Below are positions 1-12,856 of a DNA stretch of 64,000 bases, in pieces. The stretch covers positions 11,571,606-11,635,605 of the forward strand of contig NW_024037064.1 of the NCBI RefSeq assembly GCF_015706575.1. Direction: 5' to 3'. Under the pieces are notes generated by a model that saw nothing but the letters and a program-made list of their open reading frames with translations, was not told the DNA's origin and did no database searches. This DNA is from Patiria miniata. Lineage: Eukaryota; Echinodermata; Asteroidea; Valvatida; Asterinidae. Both the position numbers and the translations under genes were made by a program. Each line of letters begins with the position of its first letter. Within the stretch, counting starts at the first letter, position 1.

Positions 1-1393
1 TATTAGATATTTCATACCGACAACATGTTTCCATTGCTTCCGATGTCATCATTATTACATTCACTTGTGCCAGTGTAACTAATAAAATAGTACTTTTTTA
101 ATGAATGGAAGCAATGTAACGACGTTTAGGCCTTAATATTGGTCCATTGATGCAGGTTAAGTAATACTTTATAATTTATTTCAGAATAAAAACTCAGACC
201 GAAAAATGTAATTTGTGAAGAATACTTCACGTAAACTTTGAAACTGTTTGTTTATACCCCCAAATGATATCTTAACAGCGCCCCCATACGTGCAACAGTG
301 TACATGTTTATCATTTTGACATTGCACGGGAATGTCGGTGCCAAGGGTCAAACTTTACCACTGATCTCTATCATCTACGCATTACAACCCAACCTCGTCC
401 CCATGGCGTCGAGTAGCACGCTTCCACTAGCTGCTCTTTCACCCTAGTATTTTTTGCGTTTTCCAAAAATTGCATGCCGTAAATAGGTTGTATTTACAAT
501 TCCGTAACTTGAAAAGTACATGAGTGATTTGAATGATTCTAGCACTAATGAAAGACAGCTTATGAACTGAACTTTCATATCCTAGACTTTGAAAGTGCTA
601 CATACAGAACTTCACCAAAACAATGGTCCCAAAATTAGGGTTTCGGGGTTTTTTTTACACACCCAAGTATAAGTATCAGTGTTCGGGCAGCCAAAGCTTG
701 TATGTGTAGCCCTTCTGCCCAACAGAACTTTCATACCACTTTCTTGATTTACTATGAGAACGAACGAATATGTTCTTTGACATGAGGACGCCATCACTGG
801 ATTGGCTTTACACCGCCCTAACCAGGGGGTACTATACAGAATTGCGAATAAACTTATCGTGTATTTGCGTGGGTTATTTGGGATTATAATATCAACAGTG
901 ACATGGAAGCTGCTGTATTGTAAAGGTCGCTTCCATGGCATGACGTCTTCTGTTATCTGAGTATCAATGCGCGCACAAGTAATAATATAGTTCCACAAAT
1001 AGTTTCGTCTACATTGCAATAAACGTTTCACAATGACGTGCCATAATGTTTTAAGACAGAAAGACAACGTAGTTTACAACTCGAAAACGTAGTCAGAAAC
1101 CCCATCAACGAAAACCATTATCACAGAAATAAAAAAGCATAAAAACATACAACCAAACAAAACTTGAAAAGCCACGCCCCACCCGAAAACAATGATAGTC
1201 GTAGTCATTGAGCGGATGAGTACAAACTACAATGTAACAGAGCTCACATGGCGGATGAACACTGTGCTTTAATTTTCTTGCGTCGTTGCTAAACCGAGAA
1301 TTATGATTACTCACCTGCATATGCCCATTAGACTTACTTGTTAAACGGCTGTAGCGGCTATCAACGTTTCAGCTCAGCTTGAACAAGAAGACC
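1..1393 (+). repeat. Upstream flank of kinase gene 1 (array unit copy 1)
   Basis: This non-coding flank is repeated before kinase gene 2 (from about 6888) with only scattered substitutions and small indels, and its last part is repeated before gene 3 (from 13931). It holds the presumed promoter and the non-coding first exon, whose 3' end is the GTAAGT donor at 1394. The minus-strand reading frames here (612-1067, 1105-1320) are broken in the second copy and are not treated as genes. The transcription start cannot be placed. Confidence 0.7.
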
Positions 1394-1589
1394 GTAAGTT
1401 TTTTTACACGTTAAATAACTACAGACTTCAACTCACAAATCATTAAGTGTAGAAATGCAACCTTTAACGTGAGCGATTATCATTCGAAATGAACGTGATT
1501 TTAATGGAAAAACGATGTGTCACATTCGTGTTTTTGTCCAAGATGTACAATCTGTCTTTAATAGGCACTTTGTAATGATTATTTTATAG
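1394..1589 (+). other. 5'-UTR intron of kinase gene 1
   Basis: A GTAAGT donor at 1394 and a TTTATAG acceptor ending at 1589 bound a 196-bp intron. The next exon begins 19 bases before the ATG at 1609. The same arrangement occurs in the two paralogues (8267-8505 and 14305-14445), and the exon just before the donor is conserved in all three (ATCAACG or GTCAACG, then TTTCAGCT or CTTCAGCT). Splicing is inferred from this three-way conservation; no transcript is available. Confidence 0.65.
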
Positions 1590-1608
1590 GCAAAATCTGT
1601 GCGACAGG

Positions 1609-2490
1609 ATGGGCAGTTATCAAAGCAACAGTTGCCACCCTATCGAGGGAACGAATAGGTGGGTGGAGTTCGAGAACGACTGGTTTGCTGAGGGCCGGTC
1701 ACGGCGAGCTTACCGGGGCACCTATAAGGGCGATTGGCGCGTGGAGGGGAAGAAATGTGTGGTGAAAATCTACAAAGAAGTGTGGTGCGAAAGGATAGGA
1801 GAGTTGGCTTACAAGGCCGATATCCGCGCGTCGGAAAGAGCTCAAGAGATGGCCAGGGCATTCAACCAAATGTACCCATCTATCGAATCCATCGAGTTCA
1901 TCCAACCGGAGATCTCGAAAATTAACTCATCTTCCGCCTTCATGTTCCTTGGCTTTATTCCGTTCCATAAGAAAGTCAAAGGCAAGCGGGCGAGCTCCAA
2001 AGACACTTCTACGGAGATGATCCCTGAGGGGGACACCGTAGCAATCGAGAAATACCTCAGGGGCAAGTTCACCAGCTTTCTGAGCAACTCCGGGTACGAG
2101 ACAGTACCGAGCGCAGTGCCAGCAGCATTCAGTCACTTCACCTTCCACCATTCCCACGGGAAAATCCTAGTGTGCGATCTGAAAGGAGTTCGTGAGGACC
2201 ACGGCTACGTGTTCACCGACCCCGCCATCCACAGCAGTATATCCGCCTTCCAGTACGGCTTCTTCGGCCCCACCGACCTGGGAGACATCGGCATGATCAA
2301 GTTCTTCCAAAACCACAAATGCAACGACTTATGCAGCCGGTTTCTTCAGCCCGTCCTGGAGAGTGTGATGCCACGCCACGAAAGCCTGGCAAGACACATT
2401 GGAGATAGCAATGCAACAGTGTTTAATTGCGAACTACTTCGACGATGCGAAACAGCCACATATGAGTTATCATCATTAGCAATATCGTGA
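1609..2490 (+). CDS. Alpha-kinase domain protein, copy 1 (293 aa)
   Basis: Predicted serine/threonine kinase of the atypical alpha-kinase family (eEF2 kinase, TRPM6/7, myosin heavy chain kinase). The domain fills nearly the whole protein. It has a glycine-rich start (AEGRSRRAYRGTY, about 27-39), the ATP-binding lysine K53 in CVVKIY, an acidic residue E147 in IEKYLRGKF, H176 in FSHFTF, D190 in VCDLKG, catalytic-loop D204 in FTDPAIHS, a FGPTDLGDIG loop (219-228) and the zinc ligands H236, C238 and C242. All expected key residues are present, so it should be active. The protein starts MGSYQS, which fits the N-myristoylation pattern MGxxxS. There is no signal peptide or membrane segment. The start is supported by the paralogues: all three share this ATG, the leader GCGACAG and an intron just upstream. 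Substrate unknown. Confidence 0.93.
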   Translation: MGSYQSNSCHPIEGTNRWVEFENDWFAEGRSRRAYRGTYKGDWRVEGKKCVVKIYKEVWCERIGELAYKADIRASERAQEMARAFNQMYPSIESIEFIQPEISKINSSSAFMFLGFIPFHKKVKGKRASSKDTSTEMIPEGDTVAIEKYLRGKFTSFLSNSGYETVPSAVPAAFSHFTFHHSHGKILVCDLKGVREDHGYVFTDPAIHSSISAFQYGFFGPTDLGDIGMIKFFQNHKCNDLCSRFLQPVLESVMPRHESLARHIGDSNATVFNCELLRRCETATYELSSLAIS

Positions 2491-5400
2491 GCAACACAGT
2501 TTCCAAATAGAACCAACGTGAACTAAACGCTCCGACTAGTTTGATTGAGCTGTCGCAATCAACCACACTTTGTTATGATACTACTTGTACAATTTATGAT
2601 ACATCTCAAGCAATGTGATGTTGTAAAATATGCAGTATGCAGGTTCTGGGAAAAATGGATTAACCTGCAGGTTGTCCAATCATTTTTCACTGGTATTGCA
2701 CTTTTCTACGGCACTTTGTTACATACTGTTGTACAATTCAATGAGAAATTTTATAACTATGAAATCCGTTTTGGTCATATGTTTTGCTATACTGGTTAAT
2801 GCAATCACTGGGTGATAAAAGTACTTGTGTATAGTTAATACTACTTTAGAAGTAAAAACACCTCTCTAGCACTCTGCTACATATTTTATACTTTAAATAA
2901 TGAAAAGGCGTGGAAGAAATCTCTCTCTCTCCCTGAACGTAATTTGTAGAAAGTTTTAATCCTTCTTAAGTTACAAATTAATAGCATTTTCTACAAATTA
3001 ATGTCTGTGTGCCTTTAGATAATACTTGACTGCAATAAGTGCTTGATAAAACCACTACATGTCTATATTGCATGTCCTTTTCCTGACAGGTAAATAACTG
3101 AAACAGGTACTTATTCAAGGTAAATTACATTTTGTGGTTACAAAATAAGGTATATGTAAGCAAAACTTATTTTGAGTAGGTTGCTTTTATCCTTCCAAAG
3201 TTACAAATTAACTACAAATACGACCACAGATTCGTGTACATGTATTCAAGATATTGCGATTGAAATTGAAATTCTTGTTTTTTGTTTATATAATACGATG
3301 CATGTAACAAAAAAAGCTTAATGATTGGACTTTGTTTATAAGTCCAGTAGTAAACAGTGTGAGCTAAAGAAGGGAATTTTCATCTAAAATACCAAGAGCA
3401 AATTGGGGAAAAATCGCTAATGGTATTAACCTCACGGCTTTCCCTTCAATCGTGCATGCGCGCCTTGCATTCAAGCTCTTTTTCGTAGAGAAACGGTTTT
3501 ACCCACACAATTGTTGCTTAATCAGTTTCAGTCGTGTTAAACCAGGACCCAGTTTCTTGACTCTGCTTTACCGCCGGTAGGAAATTTTGTTTACCGTTAG
3601 TATATTTCATGAGATGGCGAGGAATTTTGGCTAATGTGTTTGTTTAAATCTTGCAGCCCAGATTTTTGTTTTAAATAACATTGCTATCAATGGGTGACGG
3701 TCGTCCTGATCGGGCAACACATTGTCACGTGACCTACAGCGGCCATGTTGTTCACATTTTGAATTGTTTTCGACGCGCGCAATATCACTTTCTGAATGAA
3801 TCCGCATAATTATCAGACTTTCTTCTTGAATGATACTTTTTGCATGTCAGATGCTTTAACAAAATAATATATGGTTGAAAAGGTCTTCATATATTTGGTT
3901 CGAAGGTGTTCACTGTATTTATACAATAAAGTCGCTGAAGTGGAAAATCCAATAGTACATCCGCGAAGCAAAACTGCATGCTATTAGATACTATTGAGGT
4001 TTCACAGGCAGTGATGGGGATTTTTTTTTGGGGGGGGGGCTTGGGTGGCGCAGGAGGATATCCTCCACTCCCACTGAGCAGTTGCATCTTTTTTGAAATC
4101 AAATGAAATGTTTGGTTGAATGGCTGCCACAGTGACAATGGACTATTACTTATTTTTGAATACCCTTCCTTTTGCTGACACAAATATGGCGAAGCTTTGA
4201 TGCAATTTTAATTTACTCATCCTGTTTAGGATTTTTTTTTTAAATGTAGAGAATCATTATAACATGTTTTAGGTTAAGTTGTAATAGTATTATTTCTAAA
4301 AATAGTTACTTTTTTATATAATACTATTAACTAGTCAAGATCCCTAGAGTATGTTTCAGGAGGAAACTAACCAAGTACCAAGTAATGAGTAGGTTTTATA
4401 AGACTAAAAGTATTTTGTCATAGATTTCTCTGAAAATAATGCGCATTTAATGTGTTTCCATTATTGATCTGGCACGATCATAGTGACACAGAACACATAC
4501 CGTAATATTACTGAATAACACTCAAATGATTGATGCCATCTGGCAAACAAGATAAGAAAAAAAACCTTTGCACTACAGACTTTGAACCTTACGAAAAAGA
4601 AAGAAAAATTAAACAAATTAACAACTAGAGCTGATGACATTTAAAGGTCACAGTTATCCTAGTAACGCACGGCAGGCCAAGAAAACCAGCCAATGGGAAA
4701 CGTGAAGAAAAGGTCAACATCAACACTGACAGCGACCAGACATTACATTCGTGCATCGTCAAGCTTTATGAAAAATCATATAGCGTATTTGTCACATCAC
4801 CACTGCTGTGCGGTGCAATACCAGTAAAGACGCAAACTAGACCTGTGCTGTAATACAGTTCCCCTAGTACCAATGGACACAACCCAGTTCATTAGGAAAT
4901 TACAATTATGGTCTGATGAAATATATACGAAAACATGTTTTGTGCAAACGCCCATGAACTATGGAAACAGAAATTTACTTCAAACGTTTGTTTTTACAAT
5001 GTTTTTTTTTTTTTTTTCATTTAGTAATATTTGTATTGTTTTTGTGTAACATATACAGATTTAACTACAATAAATATTTAACTGTGTAATTGTTTTTTTT
5101 TGTTTTAAGCAACACCTTTCTCTGGCACTTTTCTACATATTATATTTTGATTTTAATAATGTAAATGCATTGAAGAGATAACCCACTGTAAAATCATTTT
5201 CTCTTTGCAATGAACTTGTTTACCGATCATTTCATCCTTAAAAGCTAGATGTATGATGGTGATGGGGCAACGTTCGTTGGACGAAAGTGGGGTTCAGTTA
5301 GGTAGTTCGTATGCAAGAGTATGACACAGAGGAATAAATCATTGATGTTTGTGCTTCAGTGAAGTAATTATGGTTTGACTTCTTTGCCGAAACTATGATA

Positions 5401-6887
5401 TAAATGTATCTACATGTGCATGCCAAGCACAAAAGCATACGCCTAGCCTATATTTGCAGAAAATTTTGTACAAGCAAAAAGTATAATGGTTTTGTTTTGT
5501 GGTGTATTTAGTACAGGGGCGGCATTTTTATCAAAAGACTGTTGGGCATAATATCTATTTTGTGGAGAGTTTCAGTGTTAAGTAAACATTATAATAGCCA
5601 GGTAGAGTTTGATGAGGGATCTTGATTAGTTCCTGTATAGAAGAATGGGTGAAAATGTAAGCTTTGAAACTCAGAAAAACAATGTATATATTTCATTGTT
5701 AAAGGCTTTCATGTAGGCGTAATTTTTCGACTTTTATATTAAGTAGAGTATTTTGACAGATTTGTATTACCGTTTAGAATAAAAACCATGTGAAAGTTTC
5801 TGGTGGTGTACTGAATTATAAGTAAAAGAGTTTGGTATTTTAGTTGTTGATTGTAAAAACGTTGCAAGGTTGTCAAAATAAATGTATACGACTTCCCTTT
5901 TCTTTTATTGGAACGGTCTGCAGTGCTTAAGTTAGATTTAATAAATCATGACCTGTTAAAAGCTAATGGATTTATGGGGGATTGTCTTGATCGCAAAAAG
6001 AAAACATAGTATTTAGATGTCTTTGTGAACCGGTATTGTTTTGATAGCATCGTCTTTCGGCGAGTGATCGCGCATCAATACAATATAACGTCACGACTGA
6101 AGACAAGACGACATATTGCAAGCGGTTAGCCGAATGATTTATGCTTAAATTTTTACCTGCATAAGCGTATGCTCACAATTTTGAGTTAACAAATGTTCCT
6201 TCGTGTTCAGAATTGTATAAATTGATCGTACAATGTATTTGATAAGAATTATTTCCCTATAGTTCTATGTAATTCGTGTTTAATGAGATTATTTAACTTA
6301 AGGAGTAAAAGAAGAGGATATACACTTGCACTAAATGAAATTTGAGCAAAGTGCTCAGGAATGTGGACAAAGAGACTAAATCCCGCCGCACACGAGAGTA
6401 ATTACGTGCTGAGCAAAAAGTCATTCTAGTCCGTTTACTCAGCACGTACGTAACTTACAAACTATCCCCGTATGCGGTGAATTTTAGCTGGGTGAGGAAA
6501 ATATCTATCCTGTTTGATTTCTTGAGCGCAAATGTCTAGCTTATAAAAGAAGGTTACCAGCCAGAATTCCATGTGATGTATATTGCTCGTGATTTATATT
6601 CAGCTGTTGTTTGCTGATGACCCGTTTTCATAAGCCAGACTTTGTTTTGTCAGCAAATTGTTGTGCTTAGCAGCGCCGTAAAATTGGGCCCGGGTCTCGT
6701 GTGACTCAAATTTACAGTTTAAATGCAAGTGAAGCACAAACGTACACATGAGAAGCATAAGGTGCGCCTACGCAAAAAAAAATGTTTAAAAAAATTTGCA
6801 ACGTTCTGCATACTACGGATTAAAATGAATTAGAACAATTCTAAAAGATTTACATACATGGCCAAACGGAATTAGTTCAGTAAACCT
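2491..6887. other. Spacer between kinase genes 1 and 2, no gene seen
   Basis: No convincing coding region. About 2880-3100 and 3440-3570 resemble the sequence after kinase gene 3 (15440-15650 and 15980-16110). About 4475-5540 resembles 12220-12650 plus 11080-11370 after gene 2. The spacer is therefore part of the same ancient tandem unit, more diverged than the coding exons. Two near-identical poly-T runs lie at about 5000-5015 and 5092-5101. No clear polyadenylation signal for gene 1 was found close to its stop. Confidence 0.55.
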
Positions 6888-8266
6888 TATTTGATATTTC
6901 ATACCTACAACACGTTTCCATTGCCTCCGGTGTCATCATTGTTACATTCACTTGTGCCAGTGTATTTAATAAAATAGTATTTTTTTAATGAATGGAAACA
7001 ATGTAACGACGTTTAGGCCTTAATATTGGTCCATTGATGCAGGTTAAGTAATACTTTATAATTTATTTCAGAATAAAAACTCAGACAGAAAAATGTAATT
7101 TGTGAAGAAAGCTTCACGTAAACTTTGAAAATGTTTGTTTATACCCCCAAATGATATCTTAACAGCGCCCCCATACGTGCAACAGTGTACATGTTTATCA
7201 TTCTGACATTGCACGGGAATGTCGGTGCTAAGGGTCAAACTTTACCACTGATCTCTATTATTTAGGCATTACAACCCAACCTCGTCCCAATGGCGTCGAG
7301 TAGCACGCTTCCACTAGCTGCTCTTTCACCCTAGTATTTTTTGCGTTTTCCAAAAATTGCATGCCGTAAATTGGTTGTATTTACAATTCCGTAACTTGAA
7401 AAGTACATGAGTGATTTGAATGATTCTAGCACTAATGAAAGACAGCTTATGAACTGAACTTTCATATCCTAGACTTTGAAAGTACTACATACAGAACTTC
7501 ACTAAAACAATGGTCCCAAAATTTAGGTTTTGGATCTTTCACTCATCCTGTATAAGTATCTGTTCGGGCAGCCAAAGCTTGTATGTGTAGCCATTGTGCC
7601 CAACAAAACTTTCACACCACTTTCTTGATTTACTATGAGAACGAACAAATATGTTCTTTGACATGAGGACGCCATCACTGGATTGGCTTTACACCGTCCT
7701 GTCCAGGGGGCACTATACGGAATTGCGAATATACTTGTCGTGTATTTGCGTGGGTTATTTGGGGAATATAATATCAACAGTGACATGGAAGCTGCTGTAT
7801 TGTTAAGGTTGCTTCCATGGTATGACGCCTTTTCTTATCTGAGTATCAATGCGCGCACAAGTAATAATATAGTTCAATAAATAGTTCCGTCTACATTGCA
7901 ATTAAACGTTTCACAATGACGTTCCATAATGTGTTTAGAATGAAAGACAACGCCGTTTACAACTCAAATACAATGTACAATAAAGTAATCTGAAACCGTA
8001 ACAACGTAAATCATTATCACAGAAATTAAAAAGCATAAAAAACAAACAACGTTCAACCAAACAAACTAGAAAAAAATAACAATTGTCGAAATTGCGCGAA
8101 TGAATGCAAATTAAAAGAGATCACATGGCGGATGAATACTATACTATAATTTCCTTGCGTCGTTGACAAACCGAGATTTGTTATCGCATACCTGCATATG
8201 CCCATTACTTGTTAAACCGCAGTAGCCGGTATCAACGCTTCAGCTAAGTTTTCACGAGAAAACCCG
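6888..8266 (+). repeat. Upstream flank of kinase gene 2 (array unit copy 2)
   Basis: Direct repeat of the window's first 1.4 kb, offset by about 6.89 kb, with point differences and small indels. It contains the presumed promoter and the non-coding exon ending at the GTAAGT donor at 8267. The tract just before the non-coding exon is more diverged than the rest, and the gene may be regulated differently there. Confidence 0.7.
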
Positions 8267-8505
8267 GTAAGTTTACGTCTATTTTTGGTTGAACATTAAC
8301 TAAAGACATCCAATTACATACCATTACGAAAAGCGAACTTTAACATGAGGGATCATGCATCATTTTAAATGAGCGTAATTCTAATGGAAAAACAAACCTC
8401 TCAGTTTGTACTAATAAGAGATACATACGTCGCCCATCGATGCTAGTTTTTGTCCGAGATTTTCAATCTGCCTTCTTATGGGACCTATTTATTGGATAAT
8501 TTCAG
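8267..8505 (+). other. 5'-UTR intron of kinase gene 2
   Basis: GTAAGT donor at 8267 and TTTCAG acceptor ending at 8505. The following exon starts GTACAG, 19 bases before the ATG at 8525. Reading frame +, if extended upstream to an ATG at 8450, would run through this acceptor, so that longer start lies in the intron and is not used here. Confidence 0.65.
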
Positions 8506-8524
8506 GTACAGTCTTAGCGACAGG

Positions 8525-9361
8525 ATGGGCAATAATCAAAGCAACACATCCTTCCGTATCGAGGGAAGGGATAAGTGGGTGGTGTTCGAGAAAAACTGGT
8601 TTGCTGAGGGCCGTTCAAGACGAGTCTACCGGGGCACCTACCAGGGCGAAAGGCATATGACGGGAAAGGAGTGTGTGGTGAAAATCTACAAAGAACAGTG
8701 GTCCGAAAAGCTGGGAGAGATGGCCTACAGAGCTGATATCCGGGCTACGGACAGAGCTCAAGAGATGGCCAAGCTATTCAACAGAGAGTACATGATGAAC
8801 GGCTACTCCATCGAGTTCAACAAGCTCGAGATCACATGGATCAACTCCTCGGCCGGCTTCAGGTTCCTGGGATTTCTTAGGATCCCTAAGAAAGTCAAAA
8901 GCAAGAAAGCGGACGAGAGGGCTCCCTCTTCGGCGATGATCATTAAGGGGGACACGGTATTGATCGAGAAATACCTCAAAGGTGAGTTCATCCATTTCCT
9001 GAGCAACACCGCATACCAAGACGAGAGTGTCCAGGACACCGTATCAGCAGCATTCAGTCACTTTACCTACCAAGCTTCCAGCGGGCAGATCCTGGTGTGC
9101 GATCTGAAAGGAGTGCACGGTGAACAAGGCTACGTGTTCACCGACCCCGCTATCCATAGCCATATCGACCCCGGCAACTACGGTTCCGCCGATCTGGGAG
9201 ATGTCGGCATACTCAAGTTCTTCGAGAACCACACATGCGGTGATCTATGCGAGGGGTTTCAGAGGCTGGACCCGGCGGACGTGACTTCACGTGTCCGTAG
9301 ACAAGCAAGAGCACTTACACCGGGGAGATCAACAACGCATTTGCACGAATTGTCACTATGA
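8525..9361 (+). CDS. Alpha-kinase domain protein, copy 2 (278 aa)
   Basis: Second member of the alpha-kinase array and the most diverged of the three. It keeps the full catalytic set: K53 in CVVKIY, E148 in IEKYLKGEF, H179 in FSHFTY, D193 in VCDLKG, D207 in FTDPAIHS, loop GSADLGDVG (220-228), zinc ligands H236, C238, C242. Between K53 and E148 it carries a two-residue insertion relative to copy 1 near residue 92 (MMNGYS) and a basic stretch KKVKSKKADER (122-132). The C-terminal tail after the zinc site is Arg-rich (SRVRRQARAL) and shorter than in the others. The protein begins MGNNQS, fitting N-myristoylation. The same frame is open back to 8450, but that extension crosses the conserved splice acceptor at 8505, so the ATG at 8525 is preferred. 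Confidence 0.92.
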   Translation: MGNNQSNTSFRIEGRDKWVVFEKNWFAEGRSRRVYRGTYQGERHMTGKECVVKIYKEQWSEKLGEMAYRADIRATDRAQEMAKLFNREYMMNGYSIEFNKLEITWINSSAGFRFLGFLRIPKKVKSKKADERAPSSAMIIKGDTVLIEKYLKGEFIHFLSNTAYQDESVQDTVSAAFSHFTYQASSGQILVCDLKGVHGEQGYVFTDPAIHSHIDPGNYGSADLGDVGILKFFENHTCGDLCEGFQRLDPADVTSRVRRQARALTPGRSTTHLHELSL

Positions 9362-9717
9362 GACGTCTTAAAACAGGTTGTTTAGCGAATTGTAAATCAG
9401 GGCTGGTTGTCCCACACACACAAAAACAGTCGAAAAGGGCATGTATTCACAAAGGTGGAGGCAGAATTCACAACCGTGTCTAACGTATTGCTGAGAAGAA
9501 TAATTTGTCGTCTAAATGCTTTTTAGTTTGTTTTATTTGATTTTATCAATCACAATACGGGACTTGTAAAACCACTTGAGCCACCTTTTTTGTTTATCTA
9601 GTTTACAAATCGAAGCCAGTAAAATAAGTCGCACGTTACTCTTGAACAATTTGAGCGATTTACAACCCTTGAGTTCGATGAAGCATAGCGTTCGTTCCAA
9701 AGCATCGATTTGAATGA

Positions 9718-9723
9718 AATAAA
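9718..9723 (+). terminator. Candidate polyadenylation signal, kinase gene 2
   Basis: AATAAA about 360 bases after the stop codon of the second kinase gene. It is the first canonical hexamer seen on this strand after the gene. Use is inferred only. Confidence 0.35.
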
Positions 9724-12700
9724 GATTTGTATGGTAGTAAGGTAAATCTGATTTTCGGAGGTAACTTGAAAATATTCAAAAAGTCACATGCAATATACCT
9801 ATATTAAATAGTATAAGACCTTTTGGGGAGGAAAACCTGTAGTATCAATCAAAACTGAACTGTAAAACATGTAAAACTGAACAACATTTGAAGAATGTCC
9901 TTATTACGCTTGATATGAAACACAATAAATGACATTTAAGTCGTTTTGTCAAAGCATGAAATGTGTTATTCTTTCAACATTACGATAACGTCATTTTATA
10001 TATATTATTGATGTTTAACCCTGGGACAAGATACGAAGGGGAGCACGCGTGAGTCCAAAATTATGGGGCTAAATTTGTGTGTCAACTATCATTGACTCTT
10101 GCTAAAAAGAGTGGCTAAACAATTTTCCCCCTGGAGTTTATTCACCGGGTAGGCCAACCCTTACAAAAAATGGTCTCTCCCATCAGCCGTTGACTTGTGC
10201 ACAAAAACCTTAGTGTATACCTCAATGGTATAATGGTGTAGCCAGCTCATTTGCTTATCTCTATATCAATAAACTGTATGCCTTCCTTTGTCTGGCCCTG
10301 CTACTAAAAATGTGAACAGCATTGGGGGTCAATCCTGATCCAGAAATACCCTTAGGGTAATTATAGGTTTCTTTTGATCTGATCGGATCATTAGAAAACT
10401 ATTTATACCCCCAAACACAGTTATTCACCCCCAGTATAAAACGCCTTCCGCGTGCGCCCCTTCGTGCATTCGTGTAAAAAAAGTCAGTGCGTCGCAGGAT
10501 AAATATATTTAACTTTAATAACTGTTTTTTGTCGGTATATTGGTAAAACAAAACTGATAATTAAAACACAAAAATGTATTTGCAATAAATTTTAAAACTT
10601 GTTACCTAAAATATTTAATCTGTGTCAATTATTAGCTGGGCACAAAAGTGAATCACAAGTCTATGGTATATTTCTTCTCCGTATTCAAATACTTGTCTTG
10701 ATACCATCTGTTACAGGTGGTTTTGAAATCCCTGTTCAGTTTGAATTTTAGTCTTACGAAAATGAGAAGAGGTTGAAATGTATTCAAGCAAACGACCATT
10801 AAACTGCTTAAAAAATAATTTTTGAGAAACTCTTTTTACCAATAGTTTGTCCTTGTTTGATTAATTGTAATATTCAAGCATTTTCTTGATACGTACATAT
10901 TTAATTGCAGCTTGTCTAATTGAAACTTTTTCAACAGCAACACCTCTCTGGCACGTAATTACATGTTCGTTTAAAATGTTAATGATGAAAATCATTTTCT
11001 CTGTCAATAATTGTTTTGGTAGATCGTTGTAATTCCTCTAAGGTTACAAATTAACTACAACATTTACCAGACGTGTGGCGTGTTTTGTGACAAACGATTG
11101 TGATGGGGCAAAGTTCGTTGAGCGGACGTATGAGGAGTTGAGCTATTTATAGCTGTGGTTTGCAAACGTATTACACAGCAGAAGTGCTCGTAGATGTATT
11201 GTGCTTTAGTGTAGTAATAATGCATTGAATTTTGTGCTGCTAAAATCAAGATATATATATCCACATGTGCATGCCAAGCACAAACGTATATGCCTATTTG
11301 GAGACAACTTTGGACAAGCTTAAATGAGTAATAGTTTTGTTTTGTTGTGTATTAAGTACTGCAGGGGAGGTATTTAGCTATCATTTTCGGTCCAAAAAGT
11401 GGGCCACTGGTATCAAATGATCGAAAGGAGCAATGCTCACAGTGGTTTTCATTCAAAAAAAGATAGGCATTCAAATACCCATGAAATACGTTTTAGTTTA
11501 AAGTTATTTAAATAACTTGAGTCCGGACTGAAACATTATTTACCATCAGATTTCGTGATTTGTACATGAGGAACAAACCAAGTCTTTTTCCTGAAATAAT
11601 GACAGCGATTTTTTGTCTGGTTTTGTTATTAAGGTTCTCAATCATGAAGATAGGAAAATCACCACGGTTCTTTGTATTTTAAAGGTATGTTCAATGCGTA
11701 TCGGTAAATAGGAAATAACTTGTGAATAGAGTAACAGTCAATAACATTTAGTTGTATTCCTATGTTACGTTACAATTTTATTATCTAACTCGGTGACTTG
11801 TCTTTTGACTCACCCTGTACGATGAACTTATCCATTCAACACAAAAACCGAGTATGTACACCATCCAGAATATTGAATGACCAAAAAAAGAATTCAAGAC
11901 GTTTTGTGAAAGTATGAAATATTTCGTTATAAGCTACTTTCAACTTTAAATTAACGCTTATAGTTATCGCTGTATTTTACATGAAAATCTTACTTTAACC
12001 AATGCTCCTCTTATGTTTTACATGAAAATCTAACTTTAACCAATGCTCCTCGTATGTTTTTGTCAGGTCTGTGGTAAACCAAACTAACAGTACTTATATT
12101 ACTAATATACTAATAATTATGGAATAGAAATAGATTTCTTCATACTTATATTTCTATACTTATATTAATATAATACATTTCCATAAAACAAACAATATAT
12201 TAGTCCCAACTATTGACTGGGCAAGATCAAAGTGAATCACAACCCAGGTATATTTGCACTTCATATTTGAATACGATGTCATCTGTTAAAAGGTGGGAAA
12301 ATCCCTGTTCAGTTTGACTTTGAACCTAATGAAAGAAGTTTTGACAACTGAAACAACAAGAGTTGATGGCAAGCTCAAAGCTAGCCTAGTAACAGCATCT
12401 AGGCTAGCCAATAGAGGCAAAATGTCAACACTGATAGTGGTCTGACGTTACAATCGTGCCTCGCCGTTTTTAGCATTATGGAAAACCCCATTTAGCGTAT
12501 AAATTGTCAACTGTTCACTGCTGTGCGATACAAAGACATTAAAAGACCCAGAACTTTGCTGTTATAAATCCTAATGTGTTAGTTTACATCGGTAGTCTGA
12601 TGAACATAACCCACCAAAAGACTTTGAACGCAGACGATGCATGAACTGTGCAAAAATAAATTAAGAGACACGCACTTTCATCAATATTTTGTCCCATTTT

Positions 12701-12856
12701 CCATTTTTGGGGGACATTCATGTACTTTTTTTCCCGACACCTAAAGAAACTGTAGCTATATATTATGCGACTGAAATTTACACTGACTTATGAATTTTCA
12801 ATTCAATGTACATCTATAATTATGAACCTTTCCAGTATTTTAGCTGCTTTGTATGT
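9724..12856. other. Spacer after kinase gene 2, no gene seen
   Basis: No supported gene. About 10630-11400 and 12200-12650 are diverged copies of the corresponding spacer after gene 1, including the shared run ACATGTGCATGCCAAGCACAAA near 11262. A short direct repeat (TTTTACATGAAAATCT followed by AACTTTAACCAATGCTCCTC) occurs twice at about 11975-12055. Otherwise AT-rich unannotated DNA. Confidence 0.5.

Noticed and set aside
1640..2157. Opposite-strand and out-of-frame open frames over the kinase genes (also 8774-9232 and 14496-15402)
   Set aside because: They lie within the kinase coding exons and follow from codon bias there; no independent features.
8450..8524. Longer start for kinase copy 2 giving 25 extra residues
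   Set aside because: The extension crosses a conserved splice acceptor (TTTCAG ending at 8505), has no counterpart in the other two genes, and would hide the shared MGxxQ start.
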